Under the pieces are notes generated by a model. It saw nothing but the letters and a program-made list of their open reading frames with translations, ran no database searches and had not been told where the DNA came from. 64,000 nucleotides of DNA from Bagarius yarrelli (taxonomy: Eukaryota; Chordata; Actinopteri; Siluriformes; Sisoridae), in NCBI GenBank assembly GCA_005784505.1, contig VCAZ01000208.1, forward strand, positions 186,001 through 250,000, read 5' to 3'. Within the stretch, counting starts at the first letter, position 1. Every line of letters starts with the position of its first letter. A program made the translations under genes and the position numbers. Below, in pieces: positions 40,031-50,232 of the stretch.

Positions 40031-41451
40031 TGAGACCGGAAGTGTTAAATGTTCTCCCATCAGAGCCACTATAACAGCGACTGTGTGTCTTCTGACGTCA
40101 GTGTGCACTAACGACTTTTCCTACATCACCATCAGAACATATTTCTATTTTATAGTCAAGATACAAACACATTAAACACATTGTATTGTACACACCGATG
40201 CACAACAACAGGCTTATAAACAGCGTTAATGCACAACAGTTTTTAAAATCTCTACATACCTCCATGTCCCCGGTACGGCGAGACAAATCGATCAGTATTG
40301 AACCAAGCAAGGTCAGTGTTAAACTGGGGACATCGGCATAACCAGCGCACATTTGTTGTTGTTTTTTTTTTTTATATAGAGAAAAATTTAATCAGTATCA
40401 CGTCTCATAACTGGCATTCATTTGTACAGACCGAACGTTTGCGTGTGAAGGTCAGTCGCAGCTATTGAACGTCTTGCGTCCATTATACAAGCCAGTATTG
40501 ATACGTCGAATCGAACACACCGCTGTTTATACGTTGTCTACCAAAATGCATGTTGTTTTAAAACATCATTCTCTGGGTTAGAGTCTTGAGAGCGTCACCA
40601 AGATGGCCGCCAAGATTTTAAACAACAGCAAATTGTACCAAAACGAATGGTGCTTGCTTTTTCTCAGTAACAAGCCACATATATATATATATATATAAAA
40701 AAAAATATAGATATAGATATCGTTTCCATAGTAACAACGCACAGTGTATATTGTTTAAAAGTTGATTTAATATCCAGTTCTGTCATTTAGTAACAGCCAT
40801 GAAAAAAAGTTAAGCTCTCAACACGAGATTGCCTTCAGGAGGGAGGAGTTTGCAAGGGACAGTGATGTAATAACTGATGATAGCTGCTAAAACGTACGTG
40901 AGAAAGTCACAGATGTTCCAAAACAATAAATGTTATTATATATGAATAAAGTTTAGGAGTAAATACAGCATGCGGCATTGGCTGTGGTATGAAAGGTGTG
41001 ATGTTACACGATTATAATCAGCAACCAGGTGATTTAATGTGTCATAGTGTCGAACAAATTACCCCCAATATTCTAACAGACTTCACTGGACAGATACAGA
41101 TATTTACACTATGTCATAATCATCACCACTTCCTGTATGAGAGTATTGAGATTTGTTTTTAAATAGACTATATACATATAACGTATCCCACACCAGTATG
41201 TGTGTGTAATTTTGCTGTTTGATATGCAACTGTTTGTCAATGTCATGCAAGGGTGTTTCTGTTTGTTTAAGTTTTTAATGAAATGTATGTCTGAGAATTT
41301 GAAACTCAAATATAAAAGATGATGTTTATGGTAAAGAAATAAGCTTATACAGTATGTAAGTATAAACCTGTAGGTATGAGTTTGTGATTAAGGTGAAGGT
41401 GTTATGGTGTGAAGGGGTTGATGTGATTATTTATTCTTACTGTATAATGTG

Positions 41452-41454
<3 letters not shown>

Positions 41455-41511
<57 letters not shown>
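41455..41511. repeat. (GA)n microsatellite
   Basis: Twenty-eight GA units without interruption. Confidence 0.95.
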
Positions 41512-41517
<6 letters not shown>

Positions 41518-42543
41518 GAGAGATCAGACGGTCTGTGCGGATCCAGGATCAAGTTTACAGATAAAACTTTTATCACCTGACGCCTGGTGCGGCTGCTGGG
41601 ATCGAGTGATGAGAGATACGAATGCAAAGATTTGATGTATTGATGTGTGTGTGTGTGTGTGTGTGTGTGTGTTCTAACACAGTGCTAATCAAGCAGTCAA
41701 GCTAGTTCTGACAAACCCTTAATTATACTTACACACACACACACACACACACGGCTGGCAGGTTCTCACCCTCTCTTACTCCTTACACTCGGACCCTTGC
41801 TCAGCTGCAGGCAGCCAATAAAGGGCCTGGATGTACATCTTCCCCGTTATGGTATTCTGACTCTATATAAGATGAAAACAATATGACTGTGCTTGTTTAA
41901 GAGAGAACACCTTTCTTTTTTTTTTTGTAACTGGCTTTACAAAATGCTTTAATAAATTATTGGTATTTATCACCGCAGCAATTTGTGTGATTTATTGAGA
42001 TTACAGAAAGGAGTTCCGGCAGCAGTGGGATTGTATTTACCGGTTTGTTCCAGTTTTCCTTAATTGTTTAATTATTACTCAATATGAGCGTTTCTGTTTT
42101 TCCCAGTATTTCAAAGGGGAGCGAGGGATTTACTGATCTAAAGCATAAGGAAGCTAAGAAGAAACTTTAAACACAGAAAAGCTTTTGAATATATTGAATA
42201 TATATGTTCAGAAACCACATGGATCATTAATAAAACCACCGATATCAGGTGATTCATAGAAAAGTTTGTCTTATTTTGATCCAGAAAAACAGCAGCTCTC
42301 TATTTACAGTTGCATTTGTTTACAGTGAACTTGCTCTTAAGTATAGAGGAGTGGATCATGTGACCCAGTGGCACCTTTGCCCCGCCCCTTAGTGAGAAAT
42401 AGAAAAGAAATGTGGCAGTGGTGTGTGGTTACAGGTGTTACAGCTGCGGTTCTCAGACAACAGGAAGTGTTTGGTGACACAAAGTGCTGCTTTTACAGCT
42501 AAAGATTCCTGGATTTAAGTTTTTCTTTTTATTTTTAAGGAAG

Positions 42544-44400
42544 ATGAATTTGGAAATGCGTATTTGTCTGTTTCTGCTGGTTTGTGGTTTGACCTCGACC
42601 TTGGCTCAAAGTAACACAAGTAAGATTTTTATTATTATTATTATTATATTAAGTAAACATAGAAAACTGTAGGTCTGTTGTGTTTTTGTGTATTTGTTTC
42701 TATATGTTTAACTCTACAGGTGGAAAATTAACCATATGATTTAAAAGATAATTTACTTTATAATAGATATTTAGATATAAATCAGTAAAACCTTTAACAC
42801 AATCGACTTCTAGATTGTTAATAAGATGTATAATTATTTTATAAATGTTTTTCTGATTGAAAACCCTTTATAAACCTTTATAAAACATTCACCATTTTGT
42901 CTTTTTTTATTTGATCATTTTAGCTAAAACAGTAAAACATTATGTAAAAAAAACCTCACATTATGAATAAATAAATTAATTAAATAATAATTAGTTGCTT
43001 GTAAACCAATAATTACTTCAGCGGTATGTCCTGTATATTAGTTTGTACCTGAGACAAACAGAACATAAGTACATAATTACTAAAACATCATTTAACTTTC
43101 GGGTGACGTCACCTCTGTATGTATTTTCAAAATGTTGGACTAAAACATCTGCTGGTGAAGTAACACTAAGACGCCGTTTTCATCCAGACGGGCTGTTTGT
43201 TTTAGATCCTTTCCTGTGCTGTAAATATATAAATACAGTAACTCTGAGCTCCAGTCCCTTTCTGTCCTCCGTCCTTTATTCCTCCGAGACTTTGTGCAGT
43301 GTGTTAGTAATAGTGGGCCATGGAAACGTCTGATCTCTCCGAGGTCTGTGTGTTAATCAGATCTCCAGCAGAGTCATTTCAGTTCTGGGTGATGATTAAA
43401 GACGAGGAACTAAACAGCAAATAAATGTTTATCTCAGATTTCTGACTGTCTTTTCTTTTTTTTAGCTTGTGAGAGCAAAAGCCAGACCACCTGTGAGCAA
43501 TGTTTGGCTAATACGTCGGTAAGAGGAAACCTTTTTTTTTTCTTTTTATAGCTGCGTTGTTGTCGTTGCCATTTTTATACTTGTTGTGGTATTAAATGTA
43601 TAATTAAATACAATTATTGAATTCTTGATTCTGATTGGCCAAAAGGTGTCGATAAATTGTCCATAGCAATTTTTGTGGCTTTGTATTGAGTAATATCAGA
43701 GATTAGTATTCTATAACATTATATTTATGTAACATATATATATATGGATAAGCAGTTAGGGATTAGGGGCCATGCTTAGGGGCCCAACACTTTACCCACT
43801 TCACTAGCACTTCCCCTACAGTGTGTAGAGTTTAAGAAAAGGTTTTGGTGTTTCGGGTGTTTTGGGTGTGTATGTGGTATCTGTTAATCAGACCGTCACA
43901 CCTAAGAAACCGGTCTGAGTAGTGAGTGTGAGTGTGTGTGTGTGTGTGAGTGTGTGTGTGTTCCTTACATCATAATAGAGTTACATTCCTTCAATTTGTA
44001 AACATTAACCGTAAGTTGTAGCTTTGATTCATTTCAATTATAGTCAAAATTTGATTTCAGCAAACTGAATCTTTAAACGAATCTTTGAAAATAAATTAAA
44101 CATGCAATGTTCAGTTGTCTCATCCAAATGATTCCTAATTAATCATATTCCGATTCCTATTTAAGGTGTATTTGGGGTGCAGGATAAACATTAACCTAAT
44201 ATCCGTTCATTCTACAACATCACATTCTTGATTAAAAGAATCGACTCAACCAAATGACTCACTCAAATGAATCACTCCAGAAATGAATCCAACTAGTGCA
44301 GAATTTATTTTATTTAATCAATTGCATGTAAATGATAAATAAATCTAAATCTGCATGTAATATTTTTCTATTTAAGTAAATAATTTTAGAATAGCATCAG

Positions 44401-44467
<67 letters not shown>

Positions 44468-47400
44468 CTCTGGTTCAGGCTTAAAGGCTACTACTAAATA
44501 AACAAATTACGAATACGTAAGCGAGTGTGTGACGACTGCTGCTTGCGTAGACACACAGTGTCTGTTAGTCATTTCTTTCCCGTCATCAGTGTCAGTTTCT
44601 GACCTCAGGAATGCTGTTGGTTGAATATTTTTAGTTGGTCGATTATTCCTAACCTTTCAACACTGCAAAAATTCCAGTGATCCTGTTGCACCTGATCTGC
44701 TGGATCCCGTGCCGCACCCACGTCATTGTCGTAGCTGTTTGTTTTGCTTTAATTTAGAGGTATAGATGAGTATTTAAGGAGCCTAAGCAATAACCTTCAA
44801 CTTCTGAACCTTTGTGTGTTACTGGCTAGTTCATTATTACAAATTTGGAAGCATACAATCATCTGGAACGTCTTCTTTCACTGTAACTTAGAGACTCGAA
44901 CCCTGTCTCAGCATGACAATTGTCCCTGTGCACAAATCCCCCTGATCTGCATGAAGACATGCTGAACTCTCATGTCCTGTACAGAACCCTGATTCTGACT
45001 CAACACCTTTAAACTGAACACCTTTGGGATAATCTGGAACTGGAGACACATCAAGATCCTCACATTAGCGTCTGATCTCAACATCTAGGGGGAAAAATCC
45101 GCAATAAGATGTTTAACGAGCGCAATTGATTGTCATGTACAGATTTTTAGGATTTAAGATTTAAAGGGTGCTTTATTGGCTTGATAAATATGCGTATTTG
45201 TATTGCGTAAGCATGTGTTCAGGAGTATAAAACTATCGAGAAACAAATTACAAATATTAAAAATATAAATACGGTGTTTAAAGTAAAATAAAATATCAAA
45301 TAAAACTGAATGAAAAGTGAATCAAATTAAAATAAAATAAAATAAAGAAAAAAAATAGGAAAAAATGTAAAGTAAAAAAATACAATAAAATAAAGTGAAA
45401 AATGTAAAAAAAATTAAATTAAATTAAAGTAAAGGAAAATAAAATAAAAAAATTAAGTAAAATGTTAAATAAAAAAAAAGTAAGGTAAAGTCAAATAAAT
45501 AAAGTAAAATGTAAAGTACTTCCTGTGTGGACCACTGTGATCTGTTTAGAGTGTCAATATAAAGAATAGTTAGAAAAAAATACATAAAATTAAAATAAAA
45601 TGATATCAAATTAAATAAAGCACAATGTAATGTAAAATAAAATTAAGAAAAATAAAAGTAAAGTAAAATAAAATAAAATACACATTTAATGGAATTAAAA
45701 AGAGGAAACATGCAAACCTCCCTCACACACTCAATTTTGTGACTTTTTTCCAGTTTATTTATTTCATTGTCGAAAAATCTCTGACGTGTGACTTTAATTG
45801 TGTGAAATTGTCAGCAGAAGCATCGCAGGACGAGGTGCAGTCCAACACTCTGACACTCAGCGGTTATTAAGCCTACTTGTATGTCATTTGTCGTGACATA
45901 AATAAGTCTGTGTCATGAACACATCACTGTTTCACGCCTACATAAACACTATGTAACAACGGAAATGACTAGATAGACAAAAGAGCAAATAGATGATTAA
46001 TAAAAAGAAAACAAAAAACATTTCTGTTGATTTTATGCCATTCGATTAATGCTTTAAAATACATCTCGTAAAAAACTGCTAATAACAACTATATATATTT
46101 AAAATGTACAACATTAATAAGGTGTTGGACTGCTAACTGGAAGATTGTACGTTCAATTCCCAACACCAGCAGGTTACCCTTGCTGGGCCCCTGAGAAAGA
46201 CCCTTAACCCACAATTGCTCAGATGTATAAATGAAGTAAACGTACATCACTTTGAATAAGGACGTCTGCCATATACTGTAAATGAACAAAAATGTATATT
46301 AAGAGAGACAAACAGATATTACTACTAAACACTACTAATAAACTAATAAATAATAAATTAATAAATAAATTAATTAATTAATTAACTAATAAATTACTAT
46401 AAACACTACTAATTTTGGACCCTCTGAAAGAATATAATGTGGTGTCCCCTTTACCACATTTATTACTAATAAAACAGTTAACTAGGGGCCCCTTAAAGTG
46501 CATGAGCCCTTTGAACAACCCTAATTTTCCTGCCCTAGTGGCGCCCCCCTGGGGCGCCCCCCTGGGGACAAGGTGAGCAATTACAAGAATGTTTTTCTTT
46601 TAGTTCCAATGCCTTTATTTTGTCCCAACAGCACAGTGAAAGACCAGTCAAATTTATTCTGACACGTGTGTCTGATTGTCAGTTTTATTTATCTTTTTAC
46701 TTTTTTTATGGCTTTTATTGTTTAGTAATTAAAATAGATGCCTGGATAAAATATTTTTGCGACATAAAAAATCTGAAATAATTAGCTGACACTCTTATCC
46801 TGAGCATATAAGGGTTAGGGGCCTTGCCAAGGGGCCCAGCATTAAACCCCTGACCTTCTGATTAACAGTCTAACACCTTAAACGCTGATCTTAAACTTGA
46901 TATCTCATGGATCCCTTTTGTATAATTATTGTCTGCTGTGTAATGAACCCAGTCTGAGAGTTTTCTTTCCTTTTTTCTCCTCTTTTACAGTGTTTGTGGT
47001 GTATAACTAAGAAGTCATGCATGACGTACCCGTCCAGCACTATCCTGCCTTCTGCCTCTCTGTGTCCGCTGAACGACGCACGCTGGGGACAGTGTGCGAG
47101 TACGAGCCTACGCCCCACTGTACACGTTATTACTTCATGTGCTGATAGCAGAAGCCGTTGATAGCATTATTTTTTTCAGTGCAAAACTTGGAAGCCGCAG
47201 ACTCGAGTTCATGCAATTTGTTTGTAGTTTTTATCTTTACTGTGTGTGATTAGTAATAAACCATTTCGAAATAAAGTTTAATGGAATGCGTCAGTCACCA
47301 GCTTCAGCCTGGTCTGGAAACTGAGAGGTTTTCTAGAACGTTGGGGACATTTTGGATCATTAACTCATTAACATTTCATTTTTAACCTCTCGTGATTGTA

Positions 47401-48722
47401 TTTAATTTTTGGAAGCTGCAGTTTACTCGAGTTCCTGTGGGTTTTGGACAGACGGTAGAGCTGGAAGTAGCAGAGCTGAAGATGTTTAGACGTTTTCTTC
47501 AGGAGGGACGAGGTTGGACAGGATTAGAAGCGAGTTCATCAGGGGGACGGCTCATGTTAGATGTTTTGAGGAGAAAGTCATGGAAGCACAGATTGAGATG
47601 GTTTGGACATGTACAGAGGAGGGATAGTGAATATATTGGTAGGAGGATGTTAGAGATGAAGCTACCAGGCAGAAGACCAAAGAGGAAGACCAAAGAGGGG
47701 GTATATGGATGCGATAAACGAGGACATGAAGTTAGTGGGTGTGAGGGAAGAGGATGTAGAGAATAGGGGTAGGAGGAGACAGATGATTCGCTGTGGAGAA
47801 CCCTTAAAGGGAACAGCCGAAAGGAGAAGAAGAAGATTATGGTTAACTTTTGTCCAGAAAGACCTACTATTTAAAAATGATATGTGGGGGGGCACATACT
47901 TTTGCAGAATGTTTAAAGTTGATGAGTTTTTTAATTAATAAGCTAAGCGCTTTGCTTTTTCTTCTGCTCTTCAGTAAACTTCCAGACCCTGATCATTACG
48001 CTGTCCGTGCTTGGTGCCGCCATCATCGTGGCCTTTCTGCTCTGCCTCTTCCATTGCTGCAAGTGTGAGAACTGTGGGTAAGTTCACAAACAGCGCTCCA
48101 GATGCTTCAGCCGTTTTTTTAGGGCATCAGTACGTCACTGATGTTCACACTTTAATCTTTCTCCTCAGTGACTCCTTTACATCGCGCAAGATGGAGCGGA
48201 ATGCTGAGAAAAGGACAACCATACAGGAGCAGCGGTAAATTTATTACATCATGGTCTTCCATCCGGTCTTACAATGCTTTCACGTGTAGTCTGTTTAAAC
48301 TGAGGCCTCGTGTGAAAAGACAGAGTGATTCGACTCTGAATCGAATCGAATCGAATTGCAGGAAACGAATCAAACATCTCTTTTTCAGAGATGTGAGCTG
48401 ATGTAGTTTTAAATGAAAAATTTATTTTTTATATTTTATATTTCTTATATATCTGATTACACTTTTTCTTTGGATGCCAGTTATTTAATCGTTATATATA
48501 TATATCGATCATCTGACTGTCTTTAATATTTGCTAAAGTATTATGGATTTTTTGTAAAAAACTGTTGATTGTACACACACACACACACACACACACACGT
48601 TAGTAGCCTCGTATCTCAAAACAAAAGATTAAATGCAAGTATTAAGTTGGATGTCATTATAATTTTCCAGTAGAAACCGGTTTAACCGCCATGCCCACCT
48701 GAGAAAAAATGTGCATGTATTG

Positions 48723-48757
<35 letters not shown>

Positions 48758-49055
48758 GTGTGTCTATTTACTAAAAGAATGCCTTTTCTTAATGCACAGG
48801 CGATCCGACATGATGGCCAGACATAATGAGATTCGACAGAAATATGGTATGCGCTTTTTTGAGTCATGCTTTATGCAATGTTAAAAGAACACTTACCCAA
48901 TTTCTGGTGGGTCTAAAATACCCATAATGCACCTGTAATGCTTGTAGACAGTAGGAAGTAGGATGATATTTTGGGAGATGATGGAATTCTTTTTGGAAGA
49001 ATGTGAGCTGATGAGTTTGAGCTGTGCTCATGTGTATGTAAGCCTCTCTCTCTCT

Positions 49056-49128
<73 letters not shown>

Positions 49129-49175
49129 GTCTCAGCAAAGGAGGCACTTATACCAAGTTTGATAATCCTGCTTAG
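42544..49175 (+). CDS. pttg1ip: PTTG1-interacting protein (pituitary tumour-transforming gene 1 binding factor)
   Basis: Small type I membrane glycoprotein that binds securin (PTTG1) and helps move it to the nucleus. Exons 42544-42619, 43466-43518, 46991-47099, 47975-48077, 48169-48234, 48800-48846 and 49129-49175; 166 residues, all phases agree. Residues 1-22 form a signal peptide (MNLEMRICLFLLVC start). Next is the cysteine-rich PSI-like domain with CEQCL, SCLWC, ASLCP and ARWGQC, a single membrane helix (FQTLIITLSVLGAAIIVAFL), a cysteine-rich juxtamembrane stretch, a charged helix (RSDMMARHNEIRQKYG) and a C-terminal YTKFDNPA. The last matches the human RFENN end and holds the tyrosine of a sorting-type motif. 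The human orthologue is adjacent to SUMO3, as here. Confidence 0.95.
44402..44466 (+). repeat. (GT)n(GC)n microsatellite
   Basis: About 29 GT units ending in GCGCGCGC. Confidence 0.95.
44925..45130 (+). mobile_element. Tc1/mariner-like remnant
   Basis: CCCTGATCTGCATGAAGACA, TCTCATGTCCTGTACAGAAC, CTTTAAACTGAACACCTTTG and GGATAATCTGGAACTGG run parallel to the interior of the element at 25.2-25.6 kb. Termini are not recognisable. Confidence 0.65.
45265..45690. repeat. A-rich AAAATAAAGT-type region
   Basis: Over 400 bases of irregular AAATAAA, AAAGTAAAAT and TAAAATAAAAT units, interrupted by a unique stretch at 45515-45575. Strong purine/A bias on the plus strand. Confidence 0.85.
46112..46292 (+). 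mobile_element. tRNA-derived SINE, sense copy
   Basis: TAAGGTGTTGGACTGCTAAC, GTTCAATTCCCAACACCAGC, GGGCCCCTGAGAAAGACCCT, CACAATTGCTCAGATGTATA, GAATAAGGACGTCTGCCATA. A nearly complete body with a B-box-like GTTCAATTCC. Confidence 0.8.
46778..46890 (-). mobile_element. SINE fragment, antisense
   Basis: AGCTGACACTCTTATCCTGA, AAGGGTTAGGGGCCTTGCCA, GGGGCCCAGCATTAAACCCC, CCTTCTGATTAACAGTC and CACCTTAAACGCTGA follow the antisense order of the family. Confidence 0.7.
47440..47842 (+). mobile_element. RTE-like non-LTR retrotransposon, 3' end of reverse transcriptase ORF
   Basis: The broken frames read LRWFGHVQRRDSEYIGRRML and EDMKLVGVREEDVENRG, then RQMIRCGEPLKGTAE. These are the C-terminal tail of the polymerase ORF of a widespread fish LINE. 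At least one frameshift separates the two halves (near 47690). It ends in an AAG-rich tail at 47816-47840. It is 5'-truncated and inserted in the sense direction in pttg1ip intron 3. Confidence 0.75.
48716..48756 (+). repeat. (GT)n microsatellite
   Basis: About 17 GT units, 40 bases upstream of pttg1ip exon 6. A matching (CA)n lies at 48574-48598. Confidence 0.9.
49045..49128 (+). repeat. pttg1ip: (CT)n array forming the acceptor tract of the last pttg1ip exon
   Basis: About 40 CT units, broken once by CCAT, run straight into the CAG acceptor at 49126-49128. Confidence 0.95.
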
Positions 49176-49386
49176 ATCCAGTGTTCCACATCTCACAGCC
49201 AAAAATCTTTCATGGTTCCTCCTATCACAGAAAGCTGCACTTTCACTTTAACGAATCGCTTCAGATGATGTTCAGTTGCTCAATAACTGAACTTCTGAAT
49301 TTCTGAACTTCTGTACACCATAGAATTTATTTATACAGGTCAAAACTAAAGACTGTTTTACTGTTATTATTTGTGTAATTATATAT

Positions 49387-49447
<61 letters not shown>

Positions 49448-49510
49448 CATATATATATATAAACTGCTACTTATGAAAAATAAATAAATAAAAATGAAAT
49501 TCTTTTGATA
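49176..49510 (+). terminator. pttg1ip: pttg1ip 3' UTR and polyadenylation region
   Basis: Three hundred bases after the stop codon an AATAAATAAATAAA cluster at 49480-49493 offers a polyadenylation signal. A 75-base (AT)n array (49380-49458) lies within the UTR just before it. Confidence 0.65.
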
Positions 49511-49559
49511 CAAAAATGTTTTGTGTATAACTTTTCATAAAATCCCTTTAGTCTGGGAT

Positions 49560-49955
49560 GAAATGTGTGTTCTTATTTATTTATTAATTTATTTTTAAAA
49601 GTGAGCACATTTATTCCAGAAGAACGTTAATGGAGAGGGTTAATTACAGTATTATAATAGATTAGTTAAATCTATTTAATAATTTAGATGACCAAAAAAT
49701 GCACTATTCTATTAACCTAGTTATTTTTAGTCTATTTTTAATTTTATTTAATGCACATGTACAAGATGGCGGTCATATTTAAACAGTCGCTTTTCCATTG
49801 TACTTCTGCAAAATTAAACTAAGTATAGTTTATTTTGTATATTAACGTTTAACGTTTTATTTAATATAAATAATACGCTTAATTACACAACAGAGTGCAC
49901 GCACTTTAAAGCCAGCGTTTCTCAAACGGAACTGAGTTTGAAGGATTTTGAACAC
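49560..49955. other. Spacer between pttg1ip and sumo3
   Basis: AT-rich DNA without recognisable genes or repeats. Confidence 0.6.
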
Positions 49956-50232
49956 ATCCGGAACCCAAAACGCGATCGATAATGTGCTTCCGGTCTTTAA
50001 AATGGGCGGTGCTTGTTGTTGTGCGCGAGCCCGGCGAGTTTAAAACGGGGGGGGGGGGAAGAAAAGCGCGCACTAGTTACGCGCGCTCCCGTGAGGTTCT
50101 GGCCACGTGACCCTGCTTCGTCCAATCGCGTCCAGAGGAGGTAAAGAGTGGCGCGTTCTCGTGGCGGCTGAAGAGGATAGGCGGTTGTTAAGAGCGCATC
50201 TTGTGTAAATTAAACAAATCCATTTTTGCAAA
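49956..50232 (+). promoter_or_regulatory. sumo3: sumo3 promoter and 5' UTR, CpG-rich
   Basis: CpG-dense sequence (AACGCGATCGAT, GTGCGCGAGCCCGGCGAG, AAAGCGCGCACTAGTTACGC) with a run of ten G at 50048-50057, a CACGTGACC E-box-like motif at 50104 and CCAATCGCG at 50122. It has the composition of a housekeeping vertebrate promoter. The start codon is at 50233. Confidence 0.65.

Larger units (their letters stand above)
39031..42543 (+). other. myo10 3' UTR and spacer to pttg1ip
   Basis: No gene recognised. 39440-39475 is a short TATC/TTTA run. 39530-40030 is a diverged array of AACTCAACT, GATCAACTCA and related 5-10 base units. Candidate polyadenylation signals are AATAAA at 40925-40930 and AATAAA at 41951-41956, the latter after a pyrimidine run. 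41455-41511 is (GA)n, 41645-41671 (GT)n, 41730-41752 (CA)n. How far the 3' UTR reaches is not decidable from sequence. Confidence 0.5.
43519..46990 (+). other. pttg1ip: pttg1ip intron 2, repeat-rich
   Basis: A 3.5 kb intron with a long (GT)n, a Tc1 remnant, an AAAATAAAGT-type region, two SINE copies in opposite orientation and a GGCGCCCCCCTGG direct repeat at 46541-46567. No exon candidates were seen. Confidence 0.7.
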
